This document shows positions 1 to 6,111 of a DNA stretch of 8,053 nucleotides, piece after piece. The stretch is taken from contig JAPLCS010000213.1 in NCBI GenBank assembly GCA_026392145.1, forward strand, positions 1 through 8,053, written 5' to 3'. This stretch comes from Fimbriimonadales bacterium (GTDB taxonomy: Bacteria > Armatimonadota > Fimbriimonadia > Fimbriimonadales > Fimbriimonadaceae). The position numbers were made by a program, and so were the translations under genes. Every line of letters starts with the position of its first letter. The stretch's first letter is position 1. A model generated the notes under the pieces. That model had not been told where the DNA came from. It saw only the letters and a list, made by a program, of their open reading frames with translations, and did not search any database.

Positions 1-85
1 ATACTTGGGGTCGATTTTTGAAATGTTGAATGCCGCCATAGGTACCTATTGCTACTAAAGCTAATACTTTCCAACTATCACTCAC
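1..85 (-). CDS. possible 5' end of a small membrane protein (partial, runs off left edge)
   Basis: On the minus strand a GTG at 85-83 opens a frame that stays open for 28 codons to the window edge. It starts MSDSWKVLALVAIGTYGG, then continues with a basic stretch (HFKNR). Residues 5-18 form a short hydrophobic segment, as expected for an N-terminal signal anchor of a small membrane protein. An in-frame TAG lies five codons upstream of the GTG, so no longer start is possible. There is no good Shine-Dalgarno sequence before it. A competing ATG at 39-37 in another frame gives only 13 codons before the edge. The call rests on amino acid character alone. The family is not recognised. Confidence 0.35.
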   Translation of the reverse strand, partial: MSDSWKVLALVAIGTYGGIQHFKNRPQV

Positions 86-143
86 GATGGAATTGTTCTA
101 CACATGGTTGAGAAAAGTTTTGTAGCAAACTACTAGGACTTAC

Positions 144-174
144 AAAAAAGCCCCTAACTGAATAGTCAGGGGCT
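144..174 (-). terminator. rho-independent terminator of ppdK
   Basis: Bases 149-159 and 164-174 form an 11-bp stem with a 4-nt loop (160-163). Read on the minus strand, the hairpin runs straight into six U residues (149-144). The pair 156/167 is a G-U wobble in minus-strand RNA but an A-C mismatch in plus-strand RNA, so stem and U-tract both point to minus-strand use. It lies 20 nt past the ppdK stop codon. Confidence 0.9.
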
Positions 175-193
175 GTTCCAGAACGATTAAGGC

Positions 194-2866
194 TTACTTA
201 TCTCGCTCTTTTCCACCCTTAGTAGCAAGAATGGCTGCTTGCGCTGCTGCTAATCGAGCAATAGGTACTCGATAAGGGGAGCAGCTTACGTAATTGAGAC
301 CGATTTGATGGCAGAAGGCCACTGATCGAGGTTCGCCACCGTGCTCGCCACAGATACCTAGCTTTAAGCCAGGTTTGACACTTCGGCCTTTCGCAACAGC
401 AATCTTCATAAGTTCACCAACACCTGATTGGTCAATAGACTCAAACGGATCACCTGGCAGAATCTTGTTCTCAACGTAAGGTCGAAGGAATCGATCTGAG
501 TCGTCTCGTGAGAAACCAAAGGTCATCTGGGTTAAGTCATTGGTACCAAAACTGAAGAAGCTAGCTTCTGCCGCTATTTCATCAGCGGTGAGGGCTCCTC
601 TTGGAACTTCAATCATAGTGCCGAATTCGTACGGAATTTCAACTCCTTGCTCTGCAACAACTTTCTTGGCCGTTGCTTCTAGTCTTTCCCGAACGAACCG
701 AAGTTCATTGACATGACCAACAAGAGGAATCATGATTTCTGGATGAGCTTTCCCACCGTTCTTAATGACCGTAGCTGCTCCTTCAAGAATTGCTCGAGTC
801 TGCATTTCCACAATCTGTGGAAACACAATGCTTAATCGACAACCACGAAGGCCCATCATTGGGTTGATTTCATGCATTGACTCGACAGTGCGAAGCATTT
901 CTTCCTTTTCAGAATCAACTTTGCCATTGGCTCGGTTGGTAGCTACCTCTTCAATCAGCGTATGGAGTGATGGAAGGAATTCGTGAAGCGGAGGGTCAAT
1001 GAGGCGAACAGTAGCAGGCTTTCCTTTAAGTGCTTCAAAGATACCTACAAAGTCTTCTCGCTGGAATACCAAGAGCTCATCAAGTGCAGATTGTCTTTCA
1101 GCGTCGTTGTCGGCAAGGATCATTCGCTGAACCACTGGCCGTCGATCTCCTTCAAAGAACATGTGTTCGGTACGGCAAAGACCGATACCTTCTGCACCAA
1201 ACTTGATAGCCAGTTCGGTATCTTCGGGAGTATCTGCGTTGGTTCTGATTCCAAGAGTTCGAGCTTCATCAGCCCACCCTAGGAATACACCAAATTCACC
1301 AGTCAGCTGAGGCTCTTCAACAGGTACTCCACCTTCGATAACTTCACCAAGGGTGCCATTGAGCGAGATTACGTCACCTTCTTTAATGACTTTATCTCCA
1401 ACTTTGAATTCCTTTGCGTGGGAATTGACGGAGATTTCCGAACAACCTGCGACTGTAGGAATTCCAAATCCTCGCGCAACGAGTGCTGCGTGTGAAGTCA
1501 TTCCACCCTTTTCGGTTAAAACACCTTGAGCAGCGAGCATTCCTTTGAGATCATCTGGAGAAGTTTCAGCTCGAACAAGAATAACGTTTTGACCTTTGCC
1601 ACCCTTACCAAGTTCTGCTGCCTTTTCGGAATCAAAAATAGCAATTCCAGTTGCGGCACCTGGTCCTGCTGGAAGTCCCTTGGCAAGAACTTGATATTTT
1701 GTACCTGGAGCAATTACTGGAAGGAGGCAATGATTCAGCAACTCCGGATCAACTCGAAGGAGGGCTGCATCTTTATCAATAAGGCCTTCTTCAACTTGGT
1801 CAACTGCAATCTTAATGGCGGCGGGTCCGGTTCGCTTACCACTTCGGCACTGAAGAATGAAAAGTTTGCCATGCTCGATAGTGAACTCAATATCTTGCAT
1901 ATCCTTGTAATGTGCTTCAAGCTTTTTGCAGACATCATCGAATTCTTGGTAAATCGTTGGGTTTGCGTTTTGCAGTTCTGCGATTTCTAGTGGGGTTCGA
2001 ACACCAGCAACAACATCTTCTCCCTGAGCGTTCATTAAGTATTCGCCAAAGACTACATTTTCACCTGTAGATGCATTTCTTGTGAAAGCCACCCCGGTTC
2101 CACAATCATCTCCTCGGTTACCGAAAACCATCGCCTGAATGTTCACTGCGGTTCCAATTTCGTCTGGAATCTTCTCTTTTCGTCGATAAACAATTGCACG
2201 ATCATTATTCCAACTTCGGAAGACAGCCTCAACAGCTTCTTTCATTTGAACATATGGATCTTGTGGGAACTCATGACCAGTTTGCTTCAGCACGTGAGCT
2301 TTGTATCGGTCACAGAGTGTTTTCAGTCCTTCAGCGTTGACTTCAAGGTCCTCTTTAACACCAAGTTCTTTTTTCAGATCAGCAAAAATGTGTTCGAAAT
2401 CGTGCTTGGTGATGTGATCGAACTTATCTGAATATGCGACGTCTGACAGCATCATGATAAGCCGACGGTAGGAGTCATACACAAACCTTGGGTCCGAAAC
2501 TTTAATGAGAGCTTCGACAATTGTGTCCGTCAATCCAAGGTTCAGAACGGTGTCCATCATTCCAGGCATCGAGAATTTTGCACCCGAGCGGACTGACAAA
2601 AGAAGTGGGTTTGAGGCATCTCCGAATTTCTTACCGAGGGATTTTTCAACAGCAGCAAGAGCAACTTTAATTTCGTCCATTAAACTGCTTGGCAGTTGGC
2701 GTCCTGACTCATAATAGGCAGTGCAGACTTCAGTTGTGATAGTGAATCCTGGGGGAACTGGTAGACCGATATTAGTCATTTCAGCAAGGTTTGCACCTTT
2801 ACCGCCAAGGAGGTCTCGCATTGTTGCATTGCCCTCTTCAAAGAGCCAAACGCTTTTATTGCTCAT
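194..2866 (-). CDS. ppdK: pyruvate, phosphate dikinase (PPDK)
   Basis: Cytosolic enzyme that reversibly converts pyruvate, ATP and phosphate to PEP, AMP and pyrophosphate. It serves gluconeogenic PEP formation or PPi-linked glycolysis. The 890 residues match the usual full length. The N-terminal ATP-grasp domain (about 1-345) shows GGKGANLAEM with Lys23, SVRSGA with Arg93, Glu327, and LQCRSGKRTGPA with Gln339 and Arg341. The central phosphohistidine domain has GGMTSHAALVARG at 454-466, where His459 carries the phosphate and Thr457 is the position targeted by regulatory kinases in other PPDKs. The C-terminal TIM barrel (about 535-880) has GLCRTEHMFF (Arg565), RLIDPPLHEFLP (Arg621), MIEVPRGALTADEIA (Glu753, metal), FGTNDLTQ (Asp777, metal) and GICGEHGG (Cys839, general acid). 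All key residues are present and no frameshift is seen. The ATG start gives the usual MSNK-VWLFEEG beginning. A GGAG lies 14 nt upstream, rather far. No PPDK regulatory kinase gene is in the window. Confidence 0.98.
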   Translation of the reverse strand: MSNKSVWLFEEGNATMRDLLGGKGANLAEMTNIGLPVPPGFTITTEVCTAYYESGRQLPSSLMDEIKVALAAVEKSLGKKFGDASNPLLLSVRSGAKFSMPGMMDTVLNLGLTDTIVEALIKVSDPRFVYDSYRRLIMMLSDVAYSDKFDHITKHDFEHIFADLKKELGVKEDLEVNAEGLKTLCDRYKAHVLKQTGHEFPQDPYVQMKEAVEAVFRSWNNDRAIVYRRKEKIPDEIGTAVNIQAMVFGNRGDDCGTGVAFTRNASTGENVVFGEYLMNAQGEDVVAGVRTPLEIAELQNANPTIYQEFDDVCKKLEAHYKDMQDIEFTIEHGKLFILQCRSGKRTGPAAIKIAVDQVEEGLIDKDAALLRVDPELLNHCLLPVIAPGTKYQVLAKGLPAGPGAATGIAIFDSEKAAELGKGGKGQNVILVRAETSPDDLKGMLAAQGVLTEKGGMTSHAALVARGFGIPTVAGCSEISVNSHAKEFKVGDKVIKEGDVISLNGTLGEVIEGGVPVEEPQLTGEFGVFLGWADEARTLGIRTNADTPEDTELAIKFGAEGIGLCRTEHMFFEGDRRPVVQRMILADNDAERQSALDELLVFQREDFVGIFEALKGKPATVRLIDPPLHEFLPSLHTLIEEVATNRANGKVDSEKEEMLRTVESMHEINPMMGLRGCRLSIVFPQIVEMQTRAILEGAATVIKNGGKAHPEIMIPLVGHVNELRFVRERLEATAKKVVAEQGVEIPYEFGTMIEVPRGALTADEIAAEASFFSFGTNDLTQMTFGFSRDDSDRFLRPYVENKILPGDPFESIDQSGVGELMKIAVAKGRSVKPGLKLGICGEHGGEPRSVAFCHQIGLNYVSCSPYRVPIARLAAAQAAILATKGGKERDK

Positions 2867-3088
2867 AGATTTGTTTTTATCTCCGTATTGATCTTAACCA
2901 CACGGCGACATTGGCGCATGGAGACAATTTTCCCATCGAGTTTACCTTTTGCAAACTCTTGAAGGCTGAGGTATTCGTACCAAGGAAAACAGCAACAACT
3001 GAATCATGGAAATATGTGAATCAAGTGAGACTGCGGCTCAAACACAATTCAAATTAAGCATTCAAAGTGCTGACTAAGTTCAAGATTT
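2867..3088 (-). promoter_or_regulatory. 222-bp leader and probable promoter region of ppdK
   Basis: This gap separates the membrane-protein stop from the ppdK start. It must hold any dedicated ppdK promoter, because no strong terminator with a U-tract closes the upstream genes; only a weak 4-bp AGCA/TGCT stem near 3057-3071 is present. I could not find a -35/-10 pair with good consensus and spacing. Visible items are two TGAATCA heptamers (3000-3006 and 3017-3023), a short upstream ORF, a second open frame that overlaps the ppdK ATG as ATGA, and the GGAG at 2881-2884. Readthrough from the upstream genes is possible. Confidence 0.4.
2877..2936 (-). CDS. possible 19-residue upstream ORF in the ppdK leader
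   Basis: An ATG at 2936 opens a 19-codon frame (MGKLSPCANVAVWLRSIRR) ending in TAA at 2879-2877. It is preceded by AAAAGG (2950-2945) at an 8-nt spacing, a better ribosome site than that of ppdK itself. Its stop codon lies just after the only GGAG near ppdK (2884-2881), so a ribosome ending here would sit close to the ppdK start 10 nt further on. This is the geometry of translational coupling or of a leader peptide. The peptide has no run of one amino acid that would suggest attenuation. It could be chance in a 222-bp leader. Confidence 0.25.
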   Translation of the reverse strand: MGKLSPCANVAVWLRSIRR

Positions 3089-3487
3089 TTACTTTTGGGC
3101 GAACCAAAGACCAGCCGAACCGAGAAAAAGTGCACAACAGGTAGCAATCTCAAGCATGATCGTAACCAACTTGATGGTTTTCTGCTGCACAGGATAGATT
3201 TTATGTGTTATTAGGTAGTTTTCATCAACCTTGTAAACATTCCTTGAATCTGGGCCGCCTATAAATGCATTTGAATCTTCAATGATTAGCAGAGTCGGGG
3301 CGCCTATGTTTGCGCCCTCATCTCCAAACAATTCTGAACTTGAAAGTCTCTCGACGCGCTGTATCATTTTGGCTTTATTTCCATAGGTAATACTGAGCGG
3401 TATCAACACAGCGAATACAACTCCGAGAAGCAACACAACTATGCTTAGAGCGCTGATAACCTTTCTTCGAGAGACGTTTGAGCTCAC
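3089..3487 (-). CDS. two-helix membrane protein with an extracytoplasmic loop, unknown function
   Basis: A 132-residue protein that I do not recognise. Residues 10-33 and 106-129 are hydrophobic helices. Between them lies a polar segment of about 70 residues (36-104), with a small central hydrophobic stretch (TLLIIE, 65-70) and a YKVDENYLITHKIYP tail. The basic start (SRRK) predicts both termini in the cytoplasm and the loop outside, by the positive-inside rule. The second helix contains a CysCys pair (117-118). The GTG start overlaps the TGA of the YceI gene as GTGA (3487-3484), which implies translational coupling, so the two products may act together at the cell surface. No haem-ligating histidine pattern of cytochrome b561, a common YceI partner in Proteobacteria, is visible. 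Confidence is high that the gene is real, and absent for function. Confidence 0.8.
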   Translation of the reverse strand: MSSNVSRRKVISALSIVVLLLGVVFAVLIPLSITYGNKAKMIQRVERLSSSELFGDEGANIGAPTLLIIEDSNAFIGGPDSRNVYKVDENYLITHKIYPVQQKTIKLVTIMLEIATCCALFLGSAGLWFAQK

Positions 3488-4092
3488 TTACTCGTTCCGA
3501 TAACACTTACGGCAATGATGAGGTTATTGCTAACTTTATCAGCCGCCATTGCTGGAATCTTAACTCCGTAATCACTCAGTGTAATGTTGAATTTCGTTTT
3601 GATTTGAACAACATCACCTGCAAACCGGTTTCGCTTGGTTACTTCGCTTTCGGCAATATACTTTGCTGTAGCTTGAACCGTCATTTTCTTGGTCACACCA
3701 TGAAGAGTGAAATTTCCGGTCAGTTCGAACTTGTCTCCGCCTTTGGATGCGATAGAAGTTGTTTCAAATTGTGCGGTAGGGAACTTAGCGACATTTAACC
3801 ATCCTTCACTTCGCATGTGATCATCACGAGCATCAATTCCTGTGTTGAGACTGGCAAGGTCAACGATAAGCTTTCCACTTCCAGTTTTCTTGGAAATGTC
3901 TACAGTGAGATTTCCTTTAACCTTATTTGTTCGTCCAACGAAATCCTCAAAAGCAGTGTTGCTTTCTACAGTGATAACTTGTTGAGGCGCAAGATTTTCT
4001 TTACCGAAATCGAATGTTCGAGATTGGGCGAAGGCACCAGCAGATAGACCTGCGATCAGAAGGGAAGTAGCGTAGATTTTCATCTCTGCCAA
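3484..4092 (-). CDS. YceI family protein, secreted lipocalin-like
   Basis: YceI proteins are small exported beta-barrels that bind long isoprenoid chains such as polyprenyl quinones or lipids; their physiological role is unsettled. A signal peptide is visible: the charged MAEMK, a hydrophobic stretch (YATSLLIAGLSAG) and a likely AFA cleavage near residue 22. The mature domain covers about residues 24-201 and carries the family signature: NTGIDARDDHMRSEGWL, then NVAKFPTAQFET, followed by GNFTLHGVTKKMTV and a late NITLSDYGVKIP. Length (202 residues) is typical. The start is ambiguous. TTG at 4092 has AAAGG (4105-4101) at 8-nt spacing, whereas ATG at 4083 gives a classic MKIY signal peptide but poor Shine-Dalgarno spacing; both export the same mature protein. 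It lies 34 nt after pyrF and overlaps the next gene by 4 nt. The substrate cannot be read from the sequence. Confidence 0.92.
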   Translation of the reverse strand: MAEMKIYATSLLIAGLSAGAFAQSRTFDFGKENLAPQQVITVESNTAFEDFVGRTNKVKGNLTVDISKKTGSGKLIVDLASLNTGIDARDDHMRSEGWLNVAKFPTAQFETTSIASKGGDKFELTGNFTLHGVTKKMTVQATAKYIAESEVTKRNRFAGDVVQIKTKFNITLSDYGVKIPAMAADKVSNNLIIAVSVIGTSK

Positions 4093-4100
4093 AGAATACG

Positions 4101-4105
4101 CCTTT
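4101..4105 (-). promoter_or_regulatory. ribosome binding site favouring the TTG start of the YceI gene
   Basis: The minus strand reads AAAGG here, 8 nt before the TTG at 4092-4090 and 17 nt before the in-frame ATG at 4083. It is one of the few well-placed Shine-Dalgarno sequences in the window, and it decides the choice in favour of TTG on spacing alone. Confidence 0.5.
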
Positions 4106-4126
4106 GCAGGGTTGAATGTTCACGAT

Positions 4127-4819
4127 TTAGTCTAAATTAAGTGATTGGATGAGCTCTTCTGGATTGTCAGCGGAACTTAAAGCTCTTCCAATGACCAAGT
4201 AGTCTGCTCCATCTTCCAGCGCTTTGTTCGGATCACCCACTCTCTTTTGATCGTGTGTTGCCCCTCCAAGTCGAATACCGGGAGTCACAATAACTGCCTG
4301 TTTTCCTAAAGCCTCGCGAAGAACTTTGACTTCATGAGCACTACAAACAACGCCGTCTAAGTCTGCATTCATTCCTTCCTTGCTAAGAAATATCATGTGT
4401 TCTTCCAAGGATCTGTTCACACCAAGATGGTTTTGCAAGGTTTGTTCGTCAAGTGAGGTGAGTACAGAAACACCAACAATAAGAGGTCGTTGTCCTTCTC
4501 CGTAGGCTTTTGCCTCTTCAACAGCAGCAGTCAGCATAGCAGGTCCTCCCGTAAGATGAACGGTCATCATCCAAACTCGATGTTTTGCTGCTTCTCGAAC
4601 CGCGAGTGCTACTGAATTAGGAATGTCGTGAAATTTAAGGTCAAGGAATATTCTCTCTGCGCCAGCATCCTGTAATTTTTCAATTACGTTTAGCCCGTTC
4701 GGCAAAGTGAGGGCGTGTCCAATCTTAAAAGTGTTGACCCAAGGGCTCAATCGTTTGGTGGTGGCGATAGCTTCATCCAGATTGCTAGTATCCAGTGCGC
4801 AAATGATTGATCTAGGCAT
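4127..4819 (-). CDS. pyrF: orotidine 5'-phosphate decarboxylase
   Basis: Cytosolic enzyme that decarboxylates OMP to UMP, the last step of de novo pyrimidine synthesis. It is a TIM barrel and acts as a homodimer. The 230 residues match the short bacterial class. Visible motifs are ICALDTSN with Asp10 (ribose contact), FKIGHAL with Lys32, and the catalytic signature DLKFHDIPNSV at 60-70, where Asp60, Lys62 and Asp65 form the charged network. VTPGIRLGG (Arg183) and DYLVIGRAL (Arg212) bind phosphate. All are intact. The ATG at 4819 begins MPRSIICALD, the normal family start. It lies only 9 nt after the stop of the zinc-ribbon gene, so the two are almost certainly cotranscribed. No other pyr gene is in the window, so pyrF here is separated from the rest of its pathway. 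Confidence 0.97.
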   Translation of the reverse strand: MPRSIICALDTSNLDEAIATTKRLSPWVNTFKIGHALTLPNGLNVIEKLQDAGAERIFLDLKFHDIPNSVALAVREAAKHRVWMMTVHLTGGPAMLTAAVEEAKAYGEGQRPLIVGVSVLTSLDEQTLQNHLGVNRSLEEHMIFLSKEGMNADLDGVVCSAHEVKVLREALGKQAVIVTPGIRLGGATHDQKRVGDPNKALEDGADYLVIGRALSSADNPEELIQSLNLD

Positions 4820-4828
4820 GAACTCAGT

Positions 4829-5089
4829 TTACGCCTTTTCCATCAGTACTGGTTTGACCAAGTCAGATATTGCATCATAAAATAGCTCGTAACACGCAGG
4901 GCATCCAACATAGCTGGTCTTCATTAAATTCTCTTTAGAGGAGTTGCAAACCGGACACTGAAGTATTGTTGCTTTAACTGGCGGTTGAAGTAACTCAACT
5001 ACCTGATACTTTGGACACTGCTCACAGCAACGCTCTTTACTGCTAGGTTCCAGCCAAGTTTTTGGAAGGTCACACTTGTGGCAATTCAT
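4829..5089 (-). CDS. McsA-like double zinc-ribbon protein without a UVR domain
   Basis: An 86-residue protein with four cysteine pairs: C3/C6, C21-C22/C25, C45/C48 and C63/C66. The order, and especially CPVC(x14)GCPACYELF, resembles McsA (CtsR-associated, protein-arginine kinase activator). There an N-terminal CxxC/CxxC ribbon is followed by a second ribbon ending in a GCxxCY-F motif. McsA normally continues into a C-terminal UVR helix pair and is roughly twice this length. Here the protein stops about 20 residues after the last ribbon, so the UVR part is missing. The stop codon is clean. No mcsB, ctsR or clpC is in the window. The family resemblance is by eye; it could be a generic zinc-ribbon protein. 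ATG at 5089 has only a weak GAG 11 nt upstream. It is probably cotranscribed with pyrF and perhaps with ilvE (66 nt upstream). Confidence 0.75.
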   Translation of the reverse strand: MNCHKCDLPKTWLEPSSKERCCEQCPKYQVVELLQPPVKATILQCPVCNSSKENLMKTSYVGCPACYELFYDAISDLVKPVLMEKA

Positions 5090-5155
5090 GTTTTATTTAA
5101 CTCGGCTGGATTCTGCAATGCTAATCGCCTGAAGAAACCGTCTTGACACTCCAAA

Positions 5156-6028
5156 TTAGAATGGAACGCCGTTGTATGTCTCTATACGATAAAGCTCAAT
5201 TAACTGTTTTGTGATATGTCCAGGTTGTCCATCGCCAATATTTCTACCGTCAATAGTTACCATCGGAATTACCTCAGCAGCAGTCCCGGTGAGGAATGCT
5301 TCATCAGCAGAATAGAGATCAAATGGTGTTAGTTTGCACTCTTCGACCTTGATACCAATTCCTCGAGCAAGATCTATGACCGTATCCCTTGTTACGCCTT
5401 TCAGAATTCCGCTAGCTGGGTCTGGCGTTCTTATAACTCCATTTTGGATAAGAAAAATGTTGTCACCTGTACACTCAGCAAGTTCTCCTTGGTGATTGAG
5501 CATCAGCCCCTCGCCCGCACCTCTTGTGTTTGCTTCTTGCTTAGCCAAGATATTGGAGGCGTATTTTCCAATGCATTTCAATCTTGGGTCTAGAGCGTCA
5601 GCCGGAATGGTCTTGAATGAAGTTGTAACCACGTCCAATCCGGTTTCGTATGCCGACTCCGGATAAAGCGCGAGTGAATTTATCATCACCATTACGTTTG
5701 GTTGTTGGTCAATGTTTTTGGGATCTAGACCAAGGCCAGTGCCACGGGTGACATTAAGTCGAATGTAGCCCGCATCCATGTCAGACTTTTTGCATGTATC
5801 CAAGATGATTTGTCTGAGCTGCGGCTGAGTGATCGTCATTTTATAGTTGAGATACTTGATGCCATGATAGAGGCGATCAAGGTGCTCATCCAACTTGAAT
5901 ACTTTGTGATGGTAGATTCGAATTCCTTCAAACAATCCATCGCCATACAGGAAAGAATGGTCGGCAACCGATGTTTTAGCATCCTCGAGTGGGGTGACCT
6001 CGCCGTTTAACCAAACCAGTTTTTGCAT
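5156..6028 (-). CDS. ilvE: branched-chain amino acid aminotransferase (PLP fold class IV)
   Basis: Transfers the amino group from glutamate to the 2-oxo acids of valine, leucine and isoleucine, and works in reverse for catabolism. It is cytosolic and uses PLP. The 290 residues fit the bacterial size. Landmarks are VADHSFLYGDGLFEGIRIY (21-39), EHLDRL (48-53), YIRLNVTRGTG (88-98), the Schiff-base lysine Lys151 in DPRLKCIGKYASNILAKQEA, GELAECTGDNIF with Glu185 (181-192), the phosphate-binding GVTRDTV (211-217) and LTGTAAEVIPM (246-256). The pattern is closer to the short, archaeal-like IlvE than to the E. coli form. D-amino acid transaminase or aminodeoxychorismate lyase from the same fold are alternatives, but the YGDGLFEGIR start and the arginine pattern favour BCAT. 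No other ilv or leu gene is nearby. The start is the ATG at 6028, with only a very close AGG before it. A -10-like CATAAT ends 5 nt upstream, so the mRNA may be leaderless. Confidence 0.93.
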   Translation of the reverse strand: MQKLVWLNGEVTPLEDAKTSVADHSFLYGDGLFEGIRIYHHKVFKLDEHLDRLYHGIKYLNYKMTITQPQLRQIILDTCKKSDMDAGYIRLNVTRGTGLGLDPKNIDQQPNVMVMINSLALYPESAYETGLDVVTTSFKTIPADALDPRLKCIGKYASNILAKQEANTRGAGEGLMLNHQGELAECTGDNIFLIQNGVIRTPDPASGILKGVTRDTVIDLARGIGIKVEECKLTPFDLYSADEAFLTGTAAEVIPMVTIDGRNIGDGQPGHITKQLIELYRIETYNGVPF

Positions 6029-6111
6029 AGCCTATTATGACGCGATGAACATCTAAAAATTCTTCTCCAAAGCCTCTGCGCCAAACGTCATAATAGTAGC
6101 TACGTTAAGAG
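6029..6111. promoter_or_regulatory. divergent promoter region with perfect 11-bp inverted repeat
   Basis: These 83 bp lie between the diverging ilvE and VanW genes. CTATTATGACG at 6032-6042 is the exact reverse complement of CGTCATAATAG at 6086-6096, with 43 bp between the arms. Each arm contains CATAAT facing its own gene, one base from the -10 consensus: 6089-6094 on plus and 6039-6034 on minus. The arms can therefore be read as paired -10 elements, or as two copies of an operator shared by both genes. No convincing -35 box is seen at 16-18 nt on either side. If the minus copy is a -10, transcription of ilvE would begin at or next to its ATG. Confidence 0.5.

Noticed and set aside
765..2714. 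Plus-strand open frames inside ppdK
   Set aside because: They lie antisense to a full-length, fully conserved PPDK, have no ribosome sites or recognisable sequence, and are explained by the codon use of the real gene.
3057..3071. Weak AGCA/TGCT hairpin after the two-helix membrane protein gene
   Set aside because: Only 4 bp of stem and no U-tract on the minus strand, so I do not call it a terminator.
3478..4047. Plus-strand open frames antisense to the YceI gene
   Set aside because: The minus-strand YceI has signal peptide and family motifs; the antisense frames show no protein character.
5090..5155. Possible promoter between ilvE and the McsA-like gene
   Set aside because: TTAAAT near 5096-5101 resembles a -10 box but no -35 box stands at suitable spacing; readthrough from ilvE is as likely.
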